Position numbers and translations under genes: made by a program
Notes under the pieces: model-generated
Database searches by the model: none
What the model was told of the DNA's origin: nothing
The model's input: only the letters and a program-made list of their open reading frames with translations
From: Pseudomonadota bacterium
GTDB taxonomy: Bacteria > Pseudomonadota > Gammaproteobacteria > Burkholderiales > Rhodocyclaceae
Length of the DNA stretch: 64,000 nucleotides
Direction of reading: 5' to 3'
Assembly (NCBI GenBank): GCA_018241685.1
Contig: JAFEDJ010000054.1
Location: forward strand, 186,001 to 250,000
Shown: in pieces, positions 16,195-23,305 of the stretch
Layout of the letters: each line of letters starts with the position of its first letter
Numbering within the stretch: position 1 is the first letter of the stretch

Positions 16195-16809
16195 ATGCTT
16201 CAAGCCCACGGCCTCGCCTGTGTCCGCGGTGACCGCCGCCTGTTTTCCGGTGTGGATCTCGCCGTCGCGCCCGGCCAATGGCTGCAGGTGGAGGGCGCCA
16301 ACGGGGCCGGCAAGACCAGCCTGCTGCGCATCCTGGCCGGCCTGTCGCCGGCCGCCGACGGACGCATCGAATGGGAAGGCCGGCCGGTCACCGACGTGCG
16401 CGACGACTTCCACGCCCGTCTGCTCTACCTGGGCCACGCGCCAGCCATCAAGGACGACCTGTCGGCCCTCGAGAACCTGCAGAGCGCGGCCGCGGTGGGC
16501 GGTCGCCCCCTCGATGAAGCCACCGCCCTCACCGCGCTGCGCCGCATCGGCCTGAAGGGCCGCGAGGATCTGCCCAGCCGCGTGCTGTCCCAGGGCCAGA
16601 AGCGCCGCGTGGCGCTGGCCCGCCTGCTGTGCGGCCAGGCCCGCCTGTGGGTCCTCGACGAGCCCTTCGTGGCCCTCGACGTGGGTGCCGTGGACATGCT
16701 GTGCGGCATCCTCGACGAACACATCGGCCGCGGCGGCATGCTGATCTTCACCAGCCACCAGGCGGTGCAACTGCAGGGCAACGGCGCCCGCCTGGAGCTC
16801 ACCAAATGA
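16195..16809 (+). CDS. ccmA: heme exporter ATP-binding protein CcmA
   Basis: ATPase of the CcmABCD complex of System I cytochrome c maturation; it drives release of holo-CcmE. The 204-residue ABC domain has Walker A GANGAGKTSLLRILAG (about 33-48), the signature VLSQGQKRRVALARLL (about 128-143) and Walker B LWVLDEPFVALD. Its stop overlaps the ccmB start by 4 bp. It is the first gene of a nine-gene same-strand ccm operon. The 113 bp upstream of it separates it from the parA-like gene; I cannot identify a promoter there with confidence. Confidence 0.95.
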   Translation: MLQAHGLACVRGDRRLFSGVDLAVAPGQWLQVEGANGAGKTSLLRILAGLSPAADGRIEWEGRPVTDVRDDFHARLLYLGHAPAIKDDLSALENLQSAAAVGGRPLDEATALTALRRIGLKGREDLPSRVLSQGQKRRVALARLLCGQARLWVLDEPFVALDVGAVDMLCGILDEHIGRGGMLIFTSHQAVQLQGNGARLELTK

Positions 16810-17471
16810 ACGCCTTCGTCGCCATCCTGCGCCGCGACCTGCTACTGGCCATGCGGCGCAAGAGCGAGATGCTCACCGCGCTGTTCTTCTTCATGATCGT
16901 GGTCAGCCTGTTCCCCCTCGGCATCGGGCCGGAGACCGCGCTACTGCGGCGCATAGCCCCCGGTGTGCTGTGGGTGGCGGCGCTGCTCGCCGCGATGCTG
17001 TCCCTCAACCGCCTGTTCGCAGCTGACCACCAGGACGGCACGCTGGAACAGATGGCCCTCTCGCCGACTCCGCTAGCCCTGCTGGTCAGCGGCAAGGTGC
17101 TGGCCCACTGGCTGACCGCCGGCCTGCCGCTGGTCCTGCTGGCTCCGGTGCTGGGCCTGCAGTTCGATCTGTCGTCACGGGCGCTGGGTATCCTGATGCT
17201 CTCGCTGCTGCTGGGTACCCCGCTGCTGTCGCTGATCGGTGCCATCGGCGCGGCGCTGACCCTCGGCGTGCGCGGCGGCGGCGTGCTGCTGTCGCTGCTG
17301 GTGCTGCCCCTGTATATTCCGGCGCTGATTTTCGGCGCCGGCGCCGTCGAGGCCGATATGGCCGGCCTGGGTGCCGGCGGCCACCTGTCACTGCTCGGCG
17401 CGCTGCTCGCCCTCGGCCTGTTCTTCGCCCCGTGGGCGACCACGGCGGCCCTGCGCATCGCCCTCGAATAA
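16806..17471 (+). CDS. ccmB: heme exporter membrane protein CcmB
   Basis: Six-helix inner-membrane partner of CcmA. The 221-residue protein starts MNAFVAILRRDLLLAMRRK, then FFFMIVVSLFPLGIGPE, the conserved first helix and loop of CcmB. Further hydrophobic segments follow, including VLLALLVLPLYIPALIFGA-like helix 5. The ATG at 16806 overlaps the ccmA stop (ATGA). The C-terminus ends AALRIALE, as in other CcmB proteins. Strong by family, length and position. Confidence 0.95.
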   Translation: MNAFVAILRRDLLLAMRRKSEMLTALFFFMIVVSLFPLGIGPETALLRRIAPGVLWVAALLAAMLSLNRLFAADHQDGTLEQMALSPTPLALLVSGKVLAHWLTAGLPLVLLAPVLGLQFDLSSRALGILMLSLLLGTPLLSLIGAIGAALTLGVRGGGVLLSLLVLPLYIPALIFGAGAVEADMAGLGAGGHLSLLGALLALGLFFAPWATTAALRIALE

Positions 17472-17501
17472 CACCCGAACCTTCCCCAACCGGATTCGCC
17501 C

Positions 17502-18251
17502 ATGAGTCAGCCCCTGATCAACTGGTTCAAGTTCGCCTCCCCGGCCAGCTTCTACCCCCTCGCGGGAAAGATGTGGCCGTGGTTCGCCGCACTGGCCACC
17601 GCTTTTGCCGCCGCCGGCCTGTGGATCAGCTTCTTCGTCGCGCCCACCGACTTCCAGCAGGGCGAGGGCTACCGGATCATCTTCATCCACGTCCCGGCCT
17701 CGTGGATGTCCATGTTCATCTACTGCGTGATGGCCTTCTGGTCGGCCATCGGTATCGGCTTCAACACCCGCCTGTCGGGCATGATGAGTTCGGCGCTGGC
17801 CCCCACCGGCGCGCTGTTCGCCTTCCTGTCCCTATGGACCGGCGCCCTATGGGGCAAGCCCATGTGGGGTGCCTGGTGGGTATGGGACGCGCGCCTCACC
17901 TCCGAGCTGATCCTGCTGTTCCTCTACCTCGGCTACATCGCCCTCACCGCCGCCATCGACGACCCGCGCCGGGCCGACAAGGCCGGCGCCATCGTGTCAT
18001 TGGTGGGCGTGATCAACGTGCCGATCATCTATTTTTCGGTGAAGTGGTGGAACACCCTGCACCAGGGCGCCTCTGTATCGATGACCAAGGCCCCGACGAT
18101 GGCCGCCACGATGCTGTGGGGCATGCTGCTGATGGCGCTGGCCTTCTGGATGTACAGCATCGCCGTGGCCCTGTACCGGGTGCGCGCCATCATCCTCGAA
18201 CGGGAACGCCACGCCACCTGGGTGGCCGAACTGCTGGAGATGCAACGATGA
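17502..18251 (+). CDS. ccmC: heme handling protein CcmC
   Basis: Inner-membrane protein that loads heme onto CcmE. The 249 residues contain six hydrophobic helices and the WWD domain: MWGAWWVWDARLTSELI at about 123-139, the periplasmic heme-binding loop. Conserved histidines flank it (IFIHVPASWMS at about 63-73 and WNTLHQGAS at about 184-192). It starts 30 bp after ccmB and overlaps ccmD by 4 bp. Confidence 0.96.
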   Translation: MSQPLINWFKFASPASFYPLAGKMWPWFAALATAFAAAGLWISFFVAPTDFQQGEGYRIIFIHVPASWMSMFIYCVMAFWSAIGIGFNTRLSGMMSSALAPTGALFAFLSLWTGALWGKPMWGAWWVWDARLTSELILLFLYLGYIALTAAIDDPRRADKAGAIVSLVGVINVPIIYFSVKWWNTLHQGASVSMTKAPTMAATMLWGMLLMALAFWMYSIAVALYRVRAIILERERHATWVAELLEMQR

Positions 18252-18430
18252 ACTGGGGCAGCGCGAGCGAATTCTTCGCGATGGGAGGCTACGGCTTCTA
18301 CGTGTGGGGCAGTTTCGGCGTCACCGCCGCGGCCCTGCTGATCGAAACCCTGCTGGTCAGGAAGCGCCTCGGCGACACCCGCCGCCTGCTGCGCCGGGAA
18401 CTGGCGGCCGACAGAGAGAGTCAGGACTAA
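18248..18430 (+). CDS. ccmD: heme exporter protein CcmD
   Basis: A 60-residue single-helix protein that stabilises the CcmC-CcmE adduct in the CcmABCD complex. It reads MNWGSASEFFAMGGYGFYVW, the family opening, and then one transmembrane helix (GSFGVTAAALLIETLLV). A basic C-terminal tail (RKRLGDTRRLLRRE) follows. The ATG overlaps the ccmC stop codon (ATGA), and ccmE starts 2 bp after its stop. Size, sequence and slot all agree. Confidence 0.93.
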   Translation: MNWGSASEFFAMGGYGFYVWGSFGVTAAALLIETLLVRKRLGDTRRLLRRELAADRESQD

Positions 18431-18432
18431 CC

Positions 18433-18873
18433 ATGAAAGCACGACACAAACGTTTCGCCATCGTCCTCGGTGGTCTGGCCGCCCTCGGCATCGCCGCGGC
18501 GCTGATACTCAACGCCTTCCAGAGCAACCTGGTGTTCTTCTTCACGCCGACCCAGGTGGCCAACGGCGAGGCCCCGAAAGACCGGGCCTTCCGCATCGGC
18601 GGTCTGGTGAAGGAAGGCAGCCTGCAGCGCACCGACATCACCGCCCGCTTCGTCGTCACCGACACGGCCAAGGAGATCCCGGTAGCCTACACCGGCATCC
18701 TTCCGGACCTGTTCAGCGAGGGCAAGGGCGTTGTCGCCCAGGGCGCCCTCGGCGCGGACGGCAAGTTCACCGCCACCGAAGTGCTCGCCAAGCACGACGA
18801 GAACTACATGCCGCCGGAAGCCAAGCACGCCGTCGACCAGGCCCACGAGGCCGCCAAGACCCTCAAGCAGTGA
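18433..18873 (+). CDS. ccmE: cytochrome c-type biogenesis heme chaperone CcmE
   Basis: Membrane-tethered periplasmic heme chaperone. The 146 residues start with a single signal anchor (FAIVLGGLAALGIAAALIL), then the OB-fold beta domain (RAFRIGGLVKEGSLQR). The heme-attachment motif VLAKHDENYMPPE (about 116-128) contains the covalent His and the conserved Tyr of HxxxY. A helical C-terminal tail ends ALKQ-like at TLKQ. A 117-bp gap without a coding signal separates it from ccmF, the only real break in the operon. Confidence 0.96.
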   Translation: MKARHKRFAIVLGGLAALGIAAALILNAFQSNLVFFFTPTQVANGEAPKDRAFRIGGLVKEGSLQRTDITARFVVTDTAKEIPVAYTGILPDLFSEGKGVVAQGALGADGKFTATEVLAKHDENYMPPEAKHAVDQAHEAAKTLKQ

Positions 18874-18990
18874 ATCGGTGATGCAAGGAAAAGCCTGTAG
18901 CGTTCCCGTGATCCGCTTCGTCCCTCGCGATGCGGACAGACTGCACGCCATCCGACGTCTCCTTGTCACCTCCAACCGGGCATCCCAGCC

Positions 18991-20946
18991 ATGATCCCTG
19001 AAATCGGAACCTTCGCCCTCATCCTCGCCCTGCTGGTCGCCCTGGTGCAGGGCAGCCTGCCGCTGATCGGCGCCCAGCGCGGCATCCCGGCCTGGATCGG
19101 GCTGGCGCGGCCGGCCTCGGCAACGCTGTTCCTGCTGGTCGCGGTCTCCTTCGGCTGCCTCACGGCGAGCTTCATCAACAACGACTTCTCGGTGCTCTAC
19201 GTCGCCCAGCACTCCAACTCCAAGTTGCCGCTGCAATACCGGATCGCCGGCGTGTGGGGCGGCCATGAAGGCTCCCTGCTGCTGTGGGTGCAGATGCTGA
19301 GCCTGTGGGCGCTGGCAGTGGCGGCCTTCTCGCGCAGCCTGCCGGACGACATGGTGGCCCGCGTGCAGGGCGTGCTGGGGCTGGTGGCCGCCGGCTTCAT
19401 CCTGTTCATCCTGAGCACCTCCAACCCCTTCGAGCGCCTGTTGCCGGGCGCCGACGATGGGCGCGACCTCAACCCGCTGCTGCAGGACCCGGGCCTGATC
19501 TTCCACCCACCGATGCTCTACATGGGTTACGTGGGCTTCTCGGTGGCCTTCGCCTTCGCCATCGCCGCGCTGCTGTCCGGCCGCCTCGACGCCGCCTGGG
19601 CGCGCTGGTCGCGGCCGTGGACCACCGCCGCGTGGATCTTCCTGACCCTCGGCATCGGCCTTGGTTCGATCTGGGCCTACTACGAGCTGGGCTGGGGCGG
19701 CTGGTGGTTCTGGGACCCGGTGGAGAACGCCTCCTTCATGCCCTGGCTGGTGGGCACCGCGCTGATCCATTCCCTAGCCGTCACCGAGAAACGCGGCAGC
19801 TTCAAGAACTGGACCGTGCTGCTGGCCATCGGCGCCTTCTCCCTGTCCCTGCTCGGCACCTTCCTGGTCCGTTCCGGTGTGCTGAGTTCGGTGCACGCCT
19901 TCGCGTCCGATCCGAAGCGCGGCATCTTCATCCTGTTCTTCCTGGCCACCGTCGTCGGCTCGTCCCTGACCCTGTTCGCCTGGCGCGCCCCGAAGGTCAG
20001 CCTCGGCGGCGCCTTCGCGCTGGTGTCACGGGAAACCTTCCTGCTGGTCAACAACGTGCTGCTGCTGTCCGCCGCCGGTGCGGTGCTGCTCGGCACCCTC
20101 TATCCGCTGGTGATCGACGCCCTCAACCTGGGCAAGCTGTCGGTCGGCCCCCCGTACTTCAACGCGGTGTTTGCGCCGCTGATGGTGCCGGTGCTGTTCC
20201 TGATGGCGGTGGGCCCGGTGGCGCGCTGGAAGCAGGCCGACTTGGCCGACATCGCGCGGCCGCTGCGCTGGGCCTTCACCGTCGCCGTGGTGGCGGGCGT
20301 CGGCGTGCCCTTCCTGGCCGGCGCCTGGTCAGCCGGCGTGGCGCTGGGCATCGGCCTGGCGATCTGGATCATCGGTGCGTCGGTGGTGCAGATCCTCGCC
20401 CGCCGCAAGTCAGGCACCCCGCCGCGGGCCTTCTGGGGCATGCACCTGGCCCACGTCGGCATCGCCGTGACGGTGATCGGCATCGTGATGGTCAAGCACT
20501 ACGAGACCGAGCGCGACGTGCGCATGGCGCCCGGCGACACGGTGAAGATCGGCGGCTACGAGATCCGCTTCCAGGGCGTCAGCGACGTGCCCGGCCCCAA
20601 CTACGTGGCCGCCCGTGGCGACCTGGAGCTGCTGAAGGACGGTCAGGTTGTAATGCCGCTGCACCCTGAGAAGCGCAAGTACTTCTCGTCGGCGATGCCG
20701 ATGACCGAAGCCTTCATCGACCCGGGCCTGACCCGCGACATCTACGTGTCCCTCGGCGATCCGCTGGAAGGCGGCGACGGCGCGTGGAGCGTGCGCGTCT
20801 ATCACAAGCCCTTCGTCGACTGGATCTGGGCCGGTGCCGTGTGCATGGCCCTCGGCGGCCTGCTCGCCGCCAGCGACCGTCGTTACCGCATCACGTCCAA
20901 GGCCGCCAAGGCCGCGCGCCTGGCCGCCGAAGGAGCTGCATCTTGA
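18991..20946 (+). CDS. ccmF: cytochrome c heme lyase subunit CcmF
   Basis: Large polytopic heme lyase that attaches heme to apocytochrome c. The 651-residue protein has more than ten hydrophobic helices. Its WWD domain reads ELGWGGWWFWDPVENASFMP (about 232-251), and conserved histidines occur in GGHEGSLLLWVQ, LIHSLAV and VSKHYETER-like (IVMVKHYETERD) segments. A soluble periplasmic domain precedes the last helix (WIWAGAVCMALGGLLAA). The stop overlaps the TTG start of ccmG. Confidence 0.96.
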   Translation: MIPEIGTFALILALLVALVQGSLPLIGAQRGIPAWIGLARPASATLFLLVAVSFGCLTASFINNDFSVLYVAQHSNSKLPLQYRIAGVWGGHEGSLLLWVQMLSLWALAVAAFSRSLPDDMVARVQGVLGLVAAGFILFILSTSNPFERLLPGADDGRDLNPLLQDPGLIFHPPMLYMGYVGFSVAFAFAIAALLSGRLDAAWARWSRPWTTAAWIFLTLGIGLGSIWAYYELGWGGWWFWDPVENASFMPWLVGTALIHSLAVTEKRGSFKNWTVLLAIGAFSLSLLGTFLVRSGVLSSVHAFASDPKRGIFILFFLATVVGSSLTLFAWRAPKVSLGGAFALVSRETFLLVNNVLLLSAAGAVLLGTLYPLVIDALNLGKLSVGPPYFNAVFAPLMVPVLFLMAVGPVARWKQADLADIARPLRWAFTVAVVAGVGVPFLAGAWSAGVALGIGLAIWIIGASVVQILARRKSGTPPRAFWGMHLAHVGIAVTVIGIVMVKHYETERDVRMAPGDTVKIGGYEIRFQGVSDVPGPNYVAARGDLELLKDGQVVMPLHPEKRKYFSSAMPMTEAFIDPGLTRDIYVSLGDPLEGGDGAWSVRVYHKPFVDWIWAGAVCMALGGLLAASDRRYRITSKAAKAARLAAEGAAS

Positions 20947-21533
20947 AACGTTTCCTGATTCCCCTCGGACTGTTCCTGGTCCTCGTCGTATTCCTGGCCG
21001 TCGGCCTCAACCGCGACCCACACGAAGTCCCATCGCCGCTGGTCGGCAAACCGGCGCCCGATTTCAAGCTGGCGCAACTCGCCGAGCCGGGCAAGACCTT
21101 CTCCCCGGCGGACATGCGCGGCCAGGTCTGGCTGCTCAACGTGTGGGCATCCTGGTGCGTGTCCTGCCGCGCCGAGCACCCGCTGCTGGTGGCCTTCGCC
21201 CGCCAGGGCGGCCTGCCCATCGTCGGCCTCAACTACAAGGAAGTGCGCGGCGACGGCGAAACCGACGTGAAGAAGCTGGCTGCCGACGAGGAAAGCACGC
21301 TGACCCGCCAGCGCGCGTCGGCCTGGCTGTCCCAGCACGGCAACCCTTACGTGCTGTCGGCCCTCGACATGGACGGCCGGGTCGGCATCGACTACGGCGT
21401 GTATGGCGTGCCTGAGACCTATCTGATCGACAAGAAGGGCGTCATCCGCTACAAGCAGATCGGCCCGATCACCCCCGAAGCGTTGGAGAAGAAGATCCTG
21501 CCGCTGGCCAAACAACTGGCCGGGGAGTCCTGA
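20943..21533 (+). CDS. ccmG: thiol:disulfide interchange protein CcmG (DsbE)
   Basis: Periplasmic membrane-anchored thioredoxin-like reductant of apocytochrome or CcmH cysteines. The 196 residues open with an N-terminal signal anchor (FLIPLGLFLVLVVFLAVGL). GKPAPDFKLAQL follows, and the active site is NVWASWCVSCRAEHP with a CVSC redox pair (about 77-80). The CcmG-specific insert GLNYKEVRGDGETD and the cis-Pro region YGVYGVPETYLID are both present. The start is a TTG at 20943 that overlaps the ccmF stop (TTGA); a longer frame runs back into ccmF and is rejected. Confidence 0.95.
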   Translation: MKRFLIPLGLFLVLVVFLAVGLNRDPHEVPSPLVGKPAPDFKLAQLAEPGKTFSPADMRGQVWLLNVWASWCVSCRAEHPLLVAFARQGGLPIVGLNYKEVRGDGETDVKKLAADEESTLTRQRASAWLSQHGNPYVLSALDMDGRVGIDYGVYGVPETYLIDKKGVIRYKQIGPITPEALEKKILPLAKQLAGES

Positions 21534-21534
21534 C

Positions 21535-22029
21535 ATGAAGCAGCGTCTAGCCATCCTGGCCACCGCCGTCCTGCTCGGCCTGGCGCCCGTCGCCCATGCC
21601 GGCGAAGCCGCCCCGCTGGCCGCCGATCCGGCGGTCGAGGCGCGCATGATCAGCATCTCCGAAGAACTGCGCTGCCTGGTGTGCCAGAACGAAAGCCTGG
21701 CGGCCTCCCGCGCCGAACTGGCCGAGGATCTGCGCCGGGAAGTGCGCAGCCTGATCCGCGAGGGCAAGAGCGACGCGGAGATCCGCGACTACCTGGTCAG
21801 CCGCTACGGCGACTTCGTGCTCTACCGCCCGCCGGTCAAGCCGACCACCTGGCTGCTGTGGTTCGGCCCCTTCGTGATCCTCGCCGGCGCCATCATCGGC
21901 CTGATCGCCTACCTGCGCCGCCGCGCCGGCCAGATCACCCCGCCGACGCTATCCGCCGCCGACCGCGCCGCCGCCGAAGCCCTGCTCGCCGGCGACCCGA
22001 AATCTACCCAACCGAAAGACCAGGCATGA
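21535..22029 (+). CDS. ccmH: cytochrome c-type biogenesis protein CcmH (CcmL-like)
   Basis: Periplasmic thiol protein of the heme-ligation complex. A cleavable signal (LAILATAVLLGLAPVAHA, cut before GEAAPL) precedes the diagnostic LRCLVCQNESLAASRAELA (about 44-62), whose LRCxxCQN cysteines handle apocytochrome c. A C-terminal helix (WLLWFGPFVILAGAIIGLI) anchors it. Length is 164 aa. The stop overlaps the start of the separate TPR gene by 4 bp, so the CcmH functions are split into two genes here rather than fused. Confidence 0.95.
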   Translation: MKQRLAILATAVLLGLAPVAHAGEAAPLAADPAVEARMISISEELRCLVCQNESLAASRAELAEDLRREVRSLIREGKSDAEIRDYLVSRYGDFVLYRPPVKPTTWLLWFGPFVILAGAIIGLIAYLRRRAGQITPPTLSAADRAAAEALLAGDPKSTQPKDQA

Positions 22030-23264
22030 CCGCCTTCTGGATTGCCGCCGGGCTGCTCACCGCCCTTGCCCTCGCTCTGATCAGCCGCCCGCTACTGCGC
22101 CAGCGCCAAGCCAACCACGCGTCCCGCAAAGCCCTCAATACCGCCATCTACCGCGACCAGATGGCCGAACTGGAACGCGATCTGGCCAGCGGGGCGCTAT
22201 CCGCCGCCGACCACGCCACCGCCCGCGACGAACTGGAACGGCGCATTCTCGAAGACCTGGCCGACGACGGCGCCGAAGCCGTCGCAGAGCCACGCCGCCT
22301 GCCGCGCACCGCCATCGCCCTCGGCCTGGCGCTGCCCGCCGCGGCCGTCCTCCTCTACCTGGCGCTCGGCACGCCGGCCGCCCTCAACCCGGCCGCATTG
22401 CAGGCGGACAGCGGCGCCGCGCCGACCCAGGCTGAAGTCGAGAAGATGGTCGCCACCCTGGCTGCCAAACTCGAGAAGGAACCGGACAATCCCAAGGGCT
22501 GGGTCATGCTCGGCCGCAGCTACAAGGTCATGGGCCGTCTCGACGAAGCCGCCCACGCCTTCGAGAAGGCCGGCCCGGTGATGGAGACCGAACCGGAGCT
22601 GATGCTGGAAATGGCCGAGCTGTCCGCCGCGCAGAACGAAGGCAAGGTGGAAGGCAAGGGCCTGGAGCTCCTCAAGCGCGTGCTGGCCGACCAGCCGGAC
22701 AACCCGCAGGCCCTGGTGCTGGCCGGCACCGATGCCTACTTCCGCAAGAACTACGCGGATGCAGCCCGCTACTGGGAGAAGGTGCTGGCCCAGGTGCCGC
22801 CGGACTCCGAAGACGCCCGTAACCTGTCCGCCGGCATCGAGAAGGTCCGCCAGCTGATGGGCGACGGCGCGGGCGCCAAACCGGCCGCGCGGGAAACAAC
22901 CCAGAAGGCCGCCGCCGGTGCCACCTCGGTCAGTGGCCGGGTCAGCCTGGCCCCGGCTCTGAAGGACAAGGCCGGCCCGGACGACACCCTGTTCATCTTT
23001 GCCCGCCACGCCAACGGCCCGCGCATGCCGCTGGCCGTGCTGCGCCTCAAGGCTGCCGAGCTGCCGAAGGAGTTCACCCTCGACGACAGCATGGCGATGA
23101 GCCCGGAGATGAAACTGTCGTCCGCCGCCGAGCTGCGCATCGAGGCACGCATCTCCAAGTCTGGCGACGCGATCCCGAAATCCGGCGACCTGGCCGGCGA
23201 GCTCACGCCGGTCAAACCCGGCGCCAAGGGCCTCAAGCTGGTCATCGACAAGCTCGTACCGTAA
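22026..23264 (+). CDS. ccmI: TPR-containing apocytochrome c chaperone CcmI
   Basis: Binds the C-terminus of apocytochrome c and delivers it to CcmF/CcmH. The 412 residues start with a transmembrane helix (FWIAAGLLTALALALI), then a coiled cytosolic loop with YRDQMAELERDLASGALS. A second helix (TAIALGLALPAAAVLLYLAL) leads to tetratricopeptide repeats containing GWVMLGRSYKVMGRLDEAAH and MLEMAELSAAQNEG (about residues 155-290). The C-terminal Ig-like domain (SGRVSLAPALKDKAGPDDTL) is typical of long CcmI. Last gene of the ccm operon; a strong hairpin follows its stop. Confidence 0.94.
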   Translation: MTAFWIAAGLLTALALALISRPLLRQRQANHASRKALNTAIYRDQMAELERDLASGALSAADHATARDELERRILEDLADDGAEAVAEPRRLPRTAIALGLALPAAAVLLYLALGTPAALNPAALQADSGAAPTQAEVEKMVATLAAKLEKEPDNPKGWVMLGRSYKVMGRLDEAAHAFEKAGPVMETEPELMLEMAELSAAQNEGKVEGKGLELLKRVLADQPDNPQALVLAGTDAYFRKNYADAARYWEKVLAQVPPDSEDARNLSAGIEKVRQLMGDGAGAKPAARETTQKAAAGATSVSGRVSLAPALKDKAGPDDTLFIFARHANGPRMPLAVLRLKAAELPKEFTLDDSMAMSPEMKLSSAAELRIEARISKSGDAIPKSGDLAGELTPVKPGAKGLKLVIDKLVP

Positions 23265-23272
23265 GGTTCTCA

Positions 23273-23294
23273 GGGTCGGGCGTCCGCCCGACCC
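23273..23294. terminator. hairpin between convergent ccmI and GGDEF gene
   Basis: GGGTCGGGCG at 23273-23282 pairs perfectly with CGCCCGACCC at 23285-23294 around a two-base centre. It falls 9 bp past the ccmI stop and before the stop of the leftward gene. There is no T tract, so termination by this hairpin alone is inferred. Confidence 0.55.
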
Positions 23295-23305
23295 CCCTCA
23301 CACCT